A stretch of 64,000 bases of DNA, taken from assembly GCF_000165505.1 (NCBI RefSeq), contig NC_014633.1, positions 124,001 through 188,000 of the forward strand, in the 5' to 3' direction. Within the stretch, counting starts at the first letter, position 1; every line of letters starts with the position of its first letter. The notes beneath the pieces were generated by a model. That model had not been told where the DNA came from, made no database searches, and worked only from the letters and a program-made list of their open reading frames with translations. Shown here piece by piece: positions 49,130 to 57,951 of this stretch. This DNA comes from Ilyobacter polytropus DSM 2926. GTDB lineage: Bacteria > Fusobacteriota > Fusobacteriia > Fusobacteriales > Fusobacteriaceae. Both the position numbers and the translations under genes were made by a program.

Positions 49130-50335
49130 CTATACTCTTTTTATTATTAGAGCAGTTCCCATTCCTCCCCCTATACACAGAGAGGCTAGTCCTACATTTA
49201 CATTTCTTTTTATCATCTCATGAATAAGAGTAGTTGTAATTCTATTCCCAGATGCTCCTACTGGATGCCCTAGTGCTATGGCTCCACCGTTAACATTTGT
49301 TTTTTCCGAGAACCATTCAAGTGAAACACCGTGCTGTTCTGACAGTTCAGTCATTACTCCTAAAGACTGGGCTGCAAATGCTTCATTTAGTTCTAAAAGT
49401 TCGATATCTTCAAGCTTCATTTCTAATTTACTAAGTGCATTGTTTATAGCAGGAACAGGTCCCATTCCCATTATAGCTGGGTCTACTCCTCCTTGACCAG
49501 TAGATATAATCTCAGCAATTGGTTTCAGATTATATTTTTCCACCGCTTCTTCTGAAGCAAGAAGTAACATACTTGCACCATCATTTAGACCTGATGCATT
49601 ACCTGCAGTTACACTACCGTCTTTTTTAAAGGCCGGTCTTAATTTCGCAAGAATTTCTGGAGTTGTTTTTCTATTTGGATGTTCATCCTGATCTACAATA
49701 ACTGTTCCCTTTCTTGTTTTAACTTCTACAGGAACAATCTCGTCTTTAAATTTTCCAGCATCTACTGCTGCAATTGCTCTCTTTTGAGATTCCATTGCAA
49801 ATTTATCTTGAGCTTCTCTTGTAAGGTTATATTTCTCAACAATATTTTCAGCTGTTATTCCCATATGATAGTCATTAAAAGAATCTGTAAGGGCGTCTTT
49901 TATCATGTGATCGATCATTTTTATATCCGCCATTTTGTGACCGCCTCTTACTGCTGCAGGAAGTACAAAACCTGCCTTAGACATAGACTCAGTTCCACCT
50001 GCGATTATAAGATTGGCTTCCCCTGATTTTATATTGCTATAAGCTGAGATTACAGATTTCATTCCGCTTCCACAGATAATGTTTAGTGAATAAGCCGGAA
50101 CTTCATAAGGAACTCCTCCTGCTACTGCAGCCTGTCTTCCTATCCCTTGTCCATGACCTGCAGGCAGGACATTTCCAATTACAATTTCGTCAAGATTCTT
50201 AGGATCAATACCAGTTTCTTCAACAATATTTCTAATTACTGCCCCTCCAAGTTCAGCTGGCGAGACGCTACTTAATCCACCTAAAAAGGTTCCCACAGGT
50301 GTTCTTTTTGCACTTATTACATATACTTTTCCCAT
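49130..50335 (-). CDS. atoB: Acetyl-CoA C-acetyltransferase (thiolase)
   Basis: A 401-residue biosynthetic-type thiolase. The acyl-accepting cysteine is in LNIICGSGMKSVISA near residue 88; NVNGGAIALGHPVGASGNRI near 340-360 carries the catalytic histidine and LCIGGGMGTALI near 385 the second cysteine. It splits acetoacetyl-CoA into two acetyl-CoA or the reverse. Transcribed after atoD-atoA, it completes acetoacetate activation and cleavage; the acetyl-CoA can go to ATP via acetate elsewhere. Confidence 0.94.
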   Translation of the reverse strand: MGKVYVISAKRTPVGTFLGGLSSVSPAELGGAVIRNIVEETGIDPKNLDEIVIGNVLPAGHGQGIGRQAAVAGGVPYEVPAYSLNIICGSGMKSVISAYSNIKSGEANLIIAGGTESMSKAGFVLPAAVRGGHKMADIKMIDHMIKDALTDSFNDYHMGITAENIVEKYNLTREAQDKFAMESQKRAIAAVDAGKFKDEIVPVEVKTRKGTVIVDQDEHPNRKTTPEILAKLRPAFKKDGSVTAGNASGLNDGASMLLLASEEAVEKYNLKPIAEIISTGQGGVDPAIMGMGPVPAINNALSKLEMKLEDIELLELNEAFAAQSLGVMTELSEQHGVSLEWFSEKTNVNGGAIALGHPVGASGNRITTTLIHEMIKRNVNVGLASLCIGGGMGTALIIKRV

Positions 50336-50404
50336 ATTTATAATCCCCTTTTATATAATTTTTATTTAGAAAGAAAATTTAATATCATACTTAAAACTTA
50401 GTTA

Positions 50405-51061
50405 TTAAAAATTCATTGTTTTTAAATCACTATTTACTATAAGTTTTGCCTCTGTTAGGTCTTGAATTTCTTTCACTGTAGTACCTGGAGCAATTTCCTT
50501 TAGAAGCAGTCCTTCAGAAGTTACTTCCATTACTCCTAATTCTGTAATGATCATATTTACCTGTTTTACAGCTGTAAAAGGTAGGGTGCATTTCGTTAAA
50601 ATTTTTGCTTTTCCTCTGGCTGTATGAGTCATTGCGATGATTACTTTTTTTGCCCCAACGACTAGATCCATTGCTCCCCCCATTCCAGGTACTTTTTTAC
50701 CAGGAATGATCCAGTTTGCAAGGTTTCCCTCTTCGTCTACTTGAAGTGATCCCAAAACTGTCACATCTACATGTCCTCCACGAATAATACCAAAGGAGGT
50801 GGCACTGTCAAATGTTGCTCCGTGTTCAAATATTGTTACCGGCTCTCCTCCGGCATTGGTGAGGTCTAAATCGATATTAGATTCATCAGGCTCTGGTCCT
50901 AGACCTATAAGTCCATTTTCAGACTGAAATATAACTTCAACACCATCTTCTATATAGTTCCCCACAAGTGTAGGTAGCCCTATACCCAAGTTTACTACAT
51001 CTCCCGAAGAAAGTTCCTGTGCAACTCTTTTAGCAATTCTTCCTTTTACATCTAGACTCAT
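50405..51061 (-). CDS. atoA: Acetate/butyrate-acetoacetate CoA-transferase subunit beta
   Basis: A 218-residue class I CoA-transferase beta subunit. The glutamate that forms the thioester is in [14 protein letters not shown] near residue 46; [15 protein letters not shown] near 22 and [19 protein letters not shown] near 115-133 are standard segments. With AtoD it moves CoA among acetate, butyrate and acetoacetate. It begins three bases after the atoD stop, so the subunits are translated together. Confidence 0.94.
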   Translation of the reverse strand: MSLDVKGRIAKRVAQELSSGDVVNLGIGLPTLVGNYIEDGVEVIFQSENGLIGLGPEPDESNIDLDLTNAGGEPVTIFEHGATFDSATSFGIIRGGHVDVTVLGSLQVDEEGNLANWIIPGKKVPGMGGAMDLVVGAKKVIIAMTHTARGKAKILTKCTLPFTAVKQVNMIITELGVMEVTSEGLLLKEIAPGTTVKEIQDLTEAKLIVNSDLKTMNF

Positions 51062-51063
51062 TA

Positions 51064-51717
51064 TTATTCTCCTTCCTTCACAATATAATCAACAAAGAGG
51101 TGTGGTGTCATAACATTATCAACATGAATTGTTCCAGGTTCCACAATTTCTTTAGCTCCTACCATAACTAACTCTGCAGCAGTAGCCATAACCTTGTTAA
51201 AATTTTGAGTCGTATATCTATATACAATATTTCCTTTTTTGTCTACAATAGATCCCCCTATAAGAGCCACATCTGCTTTCAGTGCCTCTTCAAGAAGATA
51301 TTTTTCTCCCTGAATTTCCAGAATCTTTTTCCCTTCTTCTACAATAGTACCTAAACCAGTGGGAGTGAGAACTCCTCCGAGACCTGCTCCGCCAGATCTG
51401 ATCTGTTCCACAAGTGTTCCCTGAGGGACTAATACCACTTCCATTTTTCCTTCGTTCATAAGTTCTCCGGCCATTGGATTAAGTCCAATATGAGATGCAA
51501 TAAGTTTTTTTACCTGCCCGTTAGAGATTAGTTTTCCAACTCCCTTATCTGGATAACCAGCATCATTACAGATAATAGTCAAATCTTTTACGCCACATTC
51601 AACTATAGCATCAATCAGATTTTCCGGTGTTCCTTGTACCATAAATCCACCAACCATTATACTCATACCGTCTTTTATATGACTTATGGCCTCTTTAGCT
51701 AAAACTACTTTTGACAT
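51064..51717 (-). CDS. atoD: Acetate/butyrate-acetoacetate CoA-transferase subunit alpha
   Basis: A 217-residue class I CoA-transferase alpha subunit: [20 protein letters not shown] near residues 17-36, the glycine-rich [16 protein letters not shown] near 112 and [20 protein letters not shown] near 170. First gene of the leftward operon atoD-atoA-atoB. Its upstream region carries two copies of a palindrome (51772-51857) also found before atoE, indicating control by the TetR protein encoded just beyond. Ribosome site AAAGGAG. Confidence 0.94.
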   Translation of the reverse strand: MSKVVLAKEAISHIKDGMSIMVGGFMVQGTPENLIDAIVECGVKDLTIICNDAGYPDKGVGKLISNGQVKKLIASHIGLNPMAGELMNEGKMEVVLVPQGTLVEQIRSGGAGLGGVLTPTGLGTIVEEGKKILEIQGEKYLLEEALKADVALIGGSIVDKKGNIVYRYTTQNFNKVMATAAELVMVGAKEIVEPGTIHVDNVMTPHLFVDYIVKEGE

Positions 51718-51771
51718 TTTTTCTCCTTTCTGTTTCTCTTTATAGTTTTTTGATTAAATATTGTCTCTTGT

Positions 51772-51857
51772 GCAAGTGCTTGCTTGCACAAGAGGTAAAA
51801 AAAATAAATCCAAAAATTCAATATGAACATTTTTTCACTTTGCAAGTATATACTTGC
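51772..51857. promoter_or_regulatory. Two TetR-type operators upstream of atoD
   Basis: GCAAG-TGCTTG-CTTGC (51772-51787, within a wider inverted repeat CTTGTGCAAG/CTTGCACAAG at 51767-51792) and GCAAG-TATATA-CTTGC (51842-51857, within a perfect 20-base palindrome 51840-51859). The centres are 70 bases apart, close to seven helical turns. A third copy lies before atoE. Confidence 0.75.
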
Positions 51858-51861
51858 AAGA

Positions 51862-52165
51862 AGGCTAAAAAAATATCTCTTAGAAAAAACTTTGATTTGA
51901 TAATAAAGTATATTACAACATTTTATTTTCTGTCAAGTATATAAAATGTTTTTTTTCATTTTTTTAAATCAAATAATTTGTTTACTTTTGATTGTCTCGA
52001 AAAATAATTTTATTAAAATTGTGAAAAATATACTTTGAATAAAATCATTCAGTATGATACTTAAAATTTAAAGTAATTCCCAATAAGTTTTGAAATAATA
52101 AAAGACTAAAATATTAAAGTGATTCATATATAAGAGATTAGTATATATAAATTATTTGTAAAAAA
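51862..52165. other. AT-rich gap between atoD control region and the TetR gene
   Basis: About 300 bases, very AT-rich, no gene or clear terminator seen. It contains the remaining promoter region of atoD and the 3' end of the TetR transcript. Confidence 0.4.
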
Positions 52166-52735
52166 TTAAGCAACGTACATTTTAATAATTTTTTTAACCT
52201 CTTCCTCAAGAATATCTTTTATATTTAGATTTTCTAGTATTTCTTTGTTGAATATTCTAAAGGTAAATATTCCCATTACAATTGAAATAATTGAAACTGC
52301 AACTATCTCAGGATTACCAGTAAATTTTCCTTTTTCTTTTTTTTCTGTGAGATAATCTCTAAAATAATTTTTATATTTAAGTGAATTGGTAAATTTACTG
52401 GATTCTTCATCTATCTGCTTTATCTGAAGTTTGTAAAAAAGCTGGTTATTAAGTAAAAAATTATAAAAATCTTCTGCAAAAATTAGTAAATCATTTTCGA
52501 TAGTCCCAGTAAGATCATTTTTAAGTTTATTTATTATATTTCCTTCAACTGAAAAGTTTGTTATAACCTCTTGAAAGAGTTTACTCTTACTTTCAAATTT
52601 TCTGAAAATCGTGACTTCATTCACTCCGGATTCCGAAGCTATTCTTTTGGTAGTGACCCCTGAATAACCGTATTTTGAAAAAAGTTCCAAAGAAGTTTTT
52701 AAAATTTTATCTTCTATTGTCAACTGACTTACCAC
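52166..52735 (-). CDS. TetR family transcriptional regulator
   Basis: A 189-residue protein with a TetR HTH at residues 8-55 (ILKTSLELFSKYGYSGVTTK, IASESGVNEVTIFRKFES, KSKLFQEVI) and a helical ligand domain. The nominal start is GTG; a TTG 12 bases later is also possible. Three GCAAG-N6-CTTGC palindromes lie around it, two before atoD and one between it and atoE, so it most likely represses both units until a short-chain acid or CoA ester is present. That assignment is inference from position and symmetry. Confidence 0.88.
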   Translation of the reverse strand: MVSQLTIEDKILKTSLELFSKYGYSGVTTKRIASESGVNEVTIFRKFESKSKLFQEVITNFSVEGNIINKLKNDLTGTIENDLLIFAEDFYNFLLNNQLFYKLQIKQIDEESSKFTNSLKYKNYFRDYLTEKKEKGKFTGNPEIVAVSIISIVMGIFTFRIFNKEILENLNIKDILEEEVKKIIKMYVA

Positions 52736-52974
52736 CCTTCTATCATTTTAAAAATTTAATTTAAACTATTATACTCTAAAAATAGCTCTGTGACAAAGGA
52801 TATTATATTTTTAAATATTGATAGTGATTTTTTTAATTTATTTTTTGTAAATATAAAAAAAATATGGTATAACTTATCAAGTAAAATAATTCACCTGTTT
52901 ATGGATTTGATTGTACGGCCGAGTAACAAAAAAAATGTTTCATTTCAGTACTGTTTTATTTTTTTACATTCATT

Positions 52975-52990
52975 GCAAGCAAATACTTGC
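52975..52990. promoter_or_regulatory. TetR-type operator upstream of atoE
   Basis: GCAAG-CAAATA-CTTGC, with the same half-sites and 6-base spacing as the two sites before atoD. It is 78 bases before the atoE start and about 240 bases from the TetR start, in the 332-base intergenic gap, which otherwise shows no gene. Confidence 0.75.
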
Positions 52991-53067
52991 TTGCTAAAAA
53001 TAGTCGGACATTTCATAAACACAGACTTATTTAAATTAAAATTAGAGAAAGCATAAGGGGGTTAACA

Positions 53068-54426
53068 ATGAAAAAAATATTTAACAAAATGACAAAATTT
53101 TCTGTGGGAATAATGCAAAAATATCTTCCTGATCCATTTATATTTGCTATAATTTTGACCTTTATAGTATTTGTTATGGCATTATTTGTGACTCAGTCTT
53201 CACCTTTAGCAATTATCGAGGCGTGGAGTAAGGGACTTTGGAGTTTATTGTCTTTTTCAATGCAGATGGCACTGGTACTTGTGACAGGAACTATTTTAGC
53301 AACTGCGCCTGCTTTTAAAAAAATATTAGGTAAAATAGCTTCTATTCCAAAAAATAAGATTCAAGCTATAGTTGTTGTAAATTTCATTTCTTTGATAGCT
53401 TGCTTTATAAACTGGGGGTTTGGTTTAGTAATAGGAGCAATTCTTGCAAAAGAAGTTGCTAAAAAAGTAAAGACTGTGGATTATCCATTATTGATAGCTG
53501 CTGCCTATTCTGGTTTTGTAGTTTGGCATGCTGGACTGTCTGGTTCTATTCCACTAAAATTAGCTTCAGGTGGGAACCTTCTTGCTCAAACTGGAGGAGC
53601 CCTTTCAGAGGCTGTTCCTACAAATATGACAATATTTTCAACAATGAATATAGTCATATTTGCAATAATATTATTTACAGTACCTTTTCTGTTGGGTTCA
53701 ATGAATCCAAGTGAAAAAGATACTAAATTAGTTTCATTAGATCTTTTGAATGATGAACAGCCCAAAGCAAAACTTGATATAAAGACAATTACACCTGCCC
53801 AAAAGTTAGAAAGCTCAGTTGCGATAAACTATATGCTAGGAGCTATGGGTTATGTATATATATTCTCATATTTTATAAAAAATGGATTCAGTCTTAACTT
53901 AAATATAGTTAATTATATATTTTTGTTTACAGCTATTATCTTACACGGGACACCTATAAATGTTGTTAATGCTGTAAATTCTGCTGCTAAGAGTACAGGA
54001 GGAATAATCCTTCAATTTCCTTTTTACGGAGGTATAATGGGGATTATGACCTTCGTAGGACCAAATGGGACTTCCATAGCTGCTGCTATGTCAAACTTCT
54101 TTGTGAATATATCAACCCAGACTACTTTCCCTGTATTTACATTTTTTAGTGCTGGTTTAGTTAACTTCTTTGTCCCAAGTGGAGGAGGACAATGGGCTGT
54201 TCAGGCACCGATAATGATGCCTGCAGGTGCACAATTAGGTGTAAGTGCAGCTAAAACTGGTATGGCAATAGCTTGGGGAGATGCTTGGACAAACATGATC
54301 CAGCCATTCTGGGCGTTACCTGCATTAGGTATAGCAGGTTTAGGAGCAAAAGATATTATGGGATATTGTTTGATGGTTCTATTCTATACCGGAGTAGTAA
54401 TATCTTTAGGTCTTGCATTTTTATAA
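53068..54426 (+). CDS. atoE: Short-chain fatty acid transporter AtoE
   Basis: A 452-residue membrane protein with about 11-12 helices. Family segments: MQKYLPDPFIFAIILTFIVF at residues 16-35, FINWGFGLVIGAILAKEVA near 113, and the conserved FFVPSGGGQWAVQAPIMMPA near 367-386 with IAWGDAWTNMIQPFWALPA after it. AtoE-type proteins carry short-chain fatty acids or acetoacetate. Placed next to the CoA-transferase operon and sharing its operator, it likely imports 3-hydroxybutyrate, acetoacetate or butyrate. Ribosome site AAGGGGG. Confidence 0.93.
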   Translation: MKKIFNKMTKFSVGIMQKYLPDPFIFAIILTFIVFVMALFVTQSSPLAIIEAWSKGLWSLLSFSMQMALVLVTGTILATAPAFKKILGKIASIPKNKIQAIVVVNFISLIACFINWGFGLVIGAILAKEVAKKVKTVDYPLLIAAAYSGFVVWHAGLSGSIPLKLASGGNLLAQTGGALSEAVPTNMTIFSTMNIVIFAIILFTVPFLLGSMNPSEKDTKLVSLDLLNDEQPKAKLDIKTITPAQKLESSVAINYMLGAMGYVYIFSYFIKNGFSLNLNIVNYIFLFTAIILHGTPINVVNAVNSAAKSTGGIILQFPFYGGIMGIMTFVGPNGTSIAAAMSNFFVNISTQTTFPVFTFFSAGLVNFFVPSGGGQWAVQAPIMMPAGAQLGVSAAKTGMAIAWGDAWTNMIQPFWALPALGIAGLGAKDIMGYCLMVLFYTGVVISLGLAFL

Positions 54427-54511
54427 TATTTTTAAAAGCAAGTTTAATTCTAAAATTGTGTAGATATCAAAGCTATTAGACTACCTAAGATCTATTCTTT
54501 TTTATTCAATA

Positions 54512-54556
54512 AATAAACAGGCTTTCAGAAATAAATTTTCCGAAAGCCTGTTTATT
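54512..54556 (+). terminator. Terminator hairpin after atoE
   Basis: AATAAACAGGCTTTC (54512-54526) pairs perfectly with GAAAGCCTGTTTATT (54542-54556), with an inner GAAA/TTTC extension; T-rich sequence follows. Confidence 0.8.
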
Positions 54557-54959
54557 GTTTAGTTTACAATTATGCAAAATTTTGGTTTTAGTCTCTTTTT
54601 AAAGTCTATCTTATTCCTTCCTTAGATAGATAAACTCAAATCTTAGCCTGGTCCTATTTACCTAGGAATAGCGTTCTAAAATTCTTTTAGGCTATCTACA
54701 GAGGCAGCTAGTATATTATTTTACTCTTTTAAAGTAAACATATTACATTAAGTAAAATGAAGAGATATACATTATCAAGAGGTCTGAGATATCTAACCGA
54801 TACTTTCAAATTTTTTTACTTCTCTAACAAAATTTCTAGCAGGTTCTTTTTATGATATGGTAATAAAAAACCCCCTCTTAATTACATCGATACCCTGGTA
54901 TCATTTAATAATTAAGAGAGGGACTCAAGAGAGAAAAAATATTTACAATAGTATTATTT
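54557..54959. other. 403-base intergenic region with terminator 54871-54922
   Basis: 54557-54865 shows no gene; short fragments on the minus strand are broken by many stops. At its right end CCCCCTCTTAATTA (54871-54884) pairs with TAATTAAGAGAGGG (54909-54922) and, on the minus strand, is followed by TTTTTT: the rho-independent terminator of the leftward inositol operon. Confidence 0.65.
54871..54922 (-). terminator. Terminator of the leftward inositol/ABC operon
   Basis: Stem of about 14 pairs with an inner TACC/GGTA stem, then T6 on the minus strand. Its TAATTAAG core and outer GGGAC also occur in the terminator at 26459-26516. Confidence 0.75.
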
Positions 54960-55793
54960 TTATCCCCAACCTAGTAGTTTGTATTTTTCTTCAATAACTT
55001 TACGCATTTCTTCCATTGGCCTTTGAACGAGCTCAATTCTGTCAAAGGTATTTGGGTTGTCTTTAAGGAAATCTCTCAATGTGTTTCCAAATGCCATTCT
55101 AACAGCGGTTCCTATATTCATTTTTCCGATACCGTAATAACGCATTTTAATAAGTTGTTCGTCTGATATTCCAGTTGATCCGTGTATAACCAATGGAACT
55201 GAATTTAGATTTTTAATTTCTGAGAGTCTTTCAAAATCAATAATACCATTTTTCTCTTCCATTCTATGGACGTTTCCTACAGCTACAGCAACACAATCTA
55301 CATCTGCTTCTTCATACATTTTTAAAACCTCTTTAGGTTCTGTCAATTTTTCATCAACTTTTATGTCAGGGTTGCTATATGCAACACATCCAACCTCAAC
55401 CTCAAAAGAAACATTGCATGCTCTACAAAATTCACTGATCTCTTTAGATATTTTTATATTATCTTCTAAAGGTAAGCTAGAGCCATCGTACATTACAGAA
55501 GAATAATTAGCTTGGATAGCGGCTACAATTTCGGATTTTGTTTTACCGTGATCTAAGTGAATACATATAGGCGCTGAAGATTCATGAGCCATTTTTCCAT
55601 ATAAAGCTCCATAATATTTAACATCCATAAAATTTGCAGCATCCCTGTTTGTCATTAAAATCACCGGAGCATTTAAGGATTCGGCAACTTCAATTACCAT
55701 TTTAGCATCTTCATAACCAAAGACATTAAAACCAGGAATGATGCGATTTTCATCAATGGCTTTTTTCATAATATCATTAAGATTGACTAGCAT
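54960..55793 (-). CDS. iolJ: Class II aldolase, probably 6-phospho-5-dehydro-2-deoxygluconate aldolase
   Basis: A 277-residue zinc-dependent class II fructose-bisphosphate-type aldolase. The zinc region is APICIHLDHGKTKSE near residues 75-90, SSVMYDGSSLPLEDNI near 98, and GNVHRMEE and LVIHGSTGIS (near 205) supply further ligands and the phosphate loop. Next to iolC, its natural substrate is the IolC product, giving dihydroxyacetone phosphate and malonate semialdehyde. It overlaps the iolC 3' end by 17 bases. A tagatose- or fructose-bisphosphate aldolase role is the alternative, less likely in this context. Confidence 0.85.
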   Translation of the reverse strand: MLVNLNDIMKKAIDENRIIPGFNVFGYEDAKMVIEVAESLNAPVILMTNRDAANFMDVKYYGALYGKMAHESSAPICIHLDHGKTKSEIVAAIQANYSSVMYDGSSLPLEDNIKISKEISEFCRACNVSFEVEVGCVAYSNPDIKVDEKLTEPKEVLKMYEEADVDCVAVAVGNVHRMEEKNGIIDFERLSEIKNLNSVPLVIHGSTGISDEQLIKMRYYGIGKMNIGTAVRMAFGNTLRDFLKDNPNTFDRIELVQRPMEEMRKVIEEKYKLLGWG

Positions 55794-56793
55794 TTAATGC
55801 CTCCTTTTTATAATTTATTATAAAATGGTTTATTTCTTCTTCGGTAGGCATAGCTTCAGAACAACTGTTTTCTTGAACTACAATAGCAGCAGCTCCAGCA
55901 CCATACTGCATGGCTTCCTCTATACTCTTACCCTTAATCATGCTACTGATAACGCCACCAGCATATGAGTCTCCTGCTCCTTGTGTCTTCAGAGGCTTAA
56001 CTGGGAATACTTCTCCTAGTTTTTTATCGCCATTTTTCAAATATGCTGTAGATCCGTCGCTTCCTCTTTTTACGATCACCAATTTTGATGAATTATTTAA
56101 CCAATATTTGGCAGTCTCATCATCATCTTTATTCCCTGGAAGGTCGACTCCTTCTAAGACATCAAATTCCTCTCTAGTTCCTATTATAACATCGCACTTT
56201 TCAGCAGCTAGACTGCAGTATAATGATGTTTCATCTAGAGAATTCCATGTGTAGGGTCTGTAATCAACATCAAAGAATACGATTGTCTTATGTTTCTTGG
56301 CGTATTTTAGTGCTAATAATACAGCTTCTCGAGATGGTGATGCAGCCAATGCAGTTCCAGAAACTACGATGGCTTTAGAATTTTTAATATATTCTTCTGA
56401 AATATCATCCATTTCAAGTTTTAAATCCACAGCATCTGAACGATACATGATAATATTACTTTCTTTAGGGCTCTTAATCTCAACAAATGCTAATCCAGTT
56501 TTATGATTATTTTTATCGATAATTAAGCCCTCTGTGTCAATATCCTTAGATTTAAAATAATTAGCAATATACTTTCCAAAGGAATCGTCTGCAATTTTAC
56601 CTATGAAACCAGTATTCATTCCATATTTTGATGTTGCCACCGCTATATTAGCTGGTGATCCACCTACTGTTCTAGTGAAACTCTCAGTTTCTTCCAGTGG
56701 TCTGTTAAACTCATTTGGGTTAAGGTCTACTCCTATTCTGCCGATTGCAATTATATCTAATTTTCTATCTTTTTGAAATATAATTTCACTCAT
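55777..56793 (-). CDS. iolC: 5-dehydro-2-deoxygluconokinase
   Basis: A 338-residue PfkB-family kinase: DIIAIGRIGVDLNPNEFNRP at residues 13-32, GGSPANIAVATSKYGMNTGF near 43-62 and the catalytic loop KTQGAGDSYAGGVISSM near 266 with the base aspartate in GAGD. The N-terminal sequence and context identify IolC over other sugar kinases. It phosphorylates 5-dehydro-2-deoxy-D-gluconate, the ring-opened inositol intermediate. It follows the importer genes in a leftward operon and overlaps iolJ. The intermediate between IolD and IolC needs IolB, which is not in this window. Confidence 0.9.
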   Translation of the reverse strand: MSEIIFQKDRKLDIIAIGRIGVDLNPNEFNRPLEETESFTRTVGGSPANIAVATSKYGMNTGFIGKIADDSFGKYIANYFKSKDIDTEGLIIDKNNHKTGLAFVEIKSPKESNIIMYRSDAVDLKLEMDDISEEYIKNSKAIVVSGTALAASPSREAVLLALKYAKKHKTIVFFDVDYRPYTWNSLDETSLYCSLAAEKCDVIIGTREEFDVLEGVDLPGNKDDDETAKYWLNNSSKLVIVKRGSDGSTAYLKNGDKKLGEVFPVKPLKTQGAGDSYAGGVISSMIKGKSIEEAMQYGAGAAAIVVQENSCSEAMPTEEEINHFIINYKKEALNASQS

Positions 56794-56853
56794 AATATCT
56801 CTCCTAATAAATTTTATTTTGTAATGATTATAATTTAATACCAGAACAACTTT

Positions 56854-57843
56854 TTAAGCAGCTTTTTTATTTCTACTCGCGTCTAAAACTACAGCTCCTA
56901 CAATGATTAAACCTTTAATAATCTGCTGCCAGTATGGAGATACTCCTAATAACATTAAGCCATTATTCAAAACACCTATTATTAATGCTCCGATAATAGT
57001 TCCGGAAATAAATCCAGATCCACCACTCAAGCTTGTTCCTCCTATAACTGCTGATGCGATGGCATCTAACTCGTATGAGAGCCCTGAGGTAGGATTTCCA
57101 GAACTAACACGTGCAGTAAGTATTAATCCACCTATTGCTGACATAAGCCCCGCATAAGTGTATAATATAACCTTAACTTTCTTAACATTTAATCCACAAA
57201 TTAATGCAGCCTTTTCGTTTCCACCTATCGCATAGATGGTTTTACCAAATTTAGTTTTTCTGAGTATTATATGAGAAATTAGTCCCATCAGTAAGAAGAT
57301 TAAAACCGATACTGGTAGCCATCCGATTTTTCCGGCTCCAATGTAGAGAAAACTTGGATTTATATGTCCGATAGGCTTTCCTCCGGAATATAACAACGCC
57401 GCTCCTCTAGCTATTGTCATCATTCCCAATGTTACAATAAATGGAGGGATTCCAGTTTTAGCAATGACTACTCCATTCACCGCTCCGCATAGAGCTCCCG
57501 CAAATAATCCTGCTAATATTGCGATAAATACATTTCCACCCATAGTTGCAAAACTAGCACTAACTACACCGACCAGAGCGACCACTGATCCTGATGACAG
57601 ATCGATACCTTCTGTAATTATAATTAAGGTGACTCCATAGGCTAATGTTCCAATTACTGCAACCTGTTTGAAAATGTTTATAATATTTGCAGATTTTAAA
57701 AATACTGGTTTAATTGAACTGACTCCTATGACCATCAAAAGTAAAATTAACACCATTCCATATCGTTTTGAATAATCATTTAGTTTTTCTTTTGAAAAAA
57801 ATCCCTCTTTAGATTTAGGTAATTCTAAGGTTTTTTCACTCAT
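56854..57843 (-). CDS. Sugar ABC transporter permease (RbsC type)
   Basis: A 329-residue membrane protein of the ribose/inositol permease family with about 8-10 helices. Characteristic segments: LAYGVTLIIITEGIDLSSGS near residue 70, GAVNGVVIAKTGIPPFIVTL near 122, the EAA-like cytoplasmic loop TKFGKTIYAIGGNEKAALIC near 200 and GGTSLSGGSGFISGTIIGA near 270. With the neighbouring ATPase and binding protein it forms an importer, by context for myo-inositol. Confidence 0.92.
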   Translation of the reverse strand: MSEKTLELPKSKEGFFSKEKLNDYSKRYGMVLILLLMVIGVSSIKPVFLKSANIINIFKQVAVIGTLAYGVTLIIITEGIDLSSGSVVALVGVVSASFATMGGNVFIAILAGLFAGALCGAVNGVVIAKTGIPPFIVTLGMMTIARGAALLYSGGKPIGHINPSFLYIGAGKIGWLPVSVLIFLLMGLISHIILRKTKFGKTIYAIGGNEKAALICGLNVKKVKVILYTYAGLMSAIGGLILTARVSSGNPTSGLSYELDAIASAVIGGTSLSGGSGFISGTIIGALIIGVLNNGLMLLGVSPYWQQIIKGLIIVGAVVLDASRNKKAA

Positions 57844-57908
57844 CTGATTCCTCCTACAAATTTTGTTTATAGAACTTTAATTAGTTATTGCGAAAACATT
57901 TCATATCC

Positions 57909-57938
57909 AAAGGATTTATTTGATGCAATAAATCCTTT
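57909..57938. promoter_or_regulatory. Perfect hairpin between ATPase and permease genes
   Basis: AAAGGATTTATT (57909-57920) pairs perfectly with AATAAATCCTTT (57927-57938) around TGATGC. It has no T-tract on the minus strand and lies between co-transcribed genes, so an mRNA processing or stability element is plausible. Confidence 0.55.
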
Positions 57939-57951
57939 AGATTATTTAATA

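Noticed and set aside
54557-54865. Possible transposase remnants
   Set aside because: Only very short peptide resemblances broken by many stops; no motif long enough to assign.
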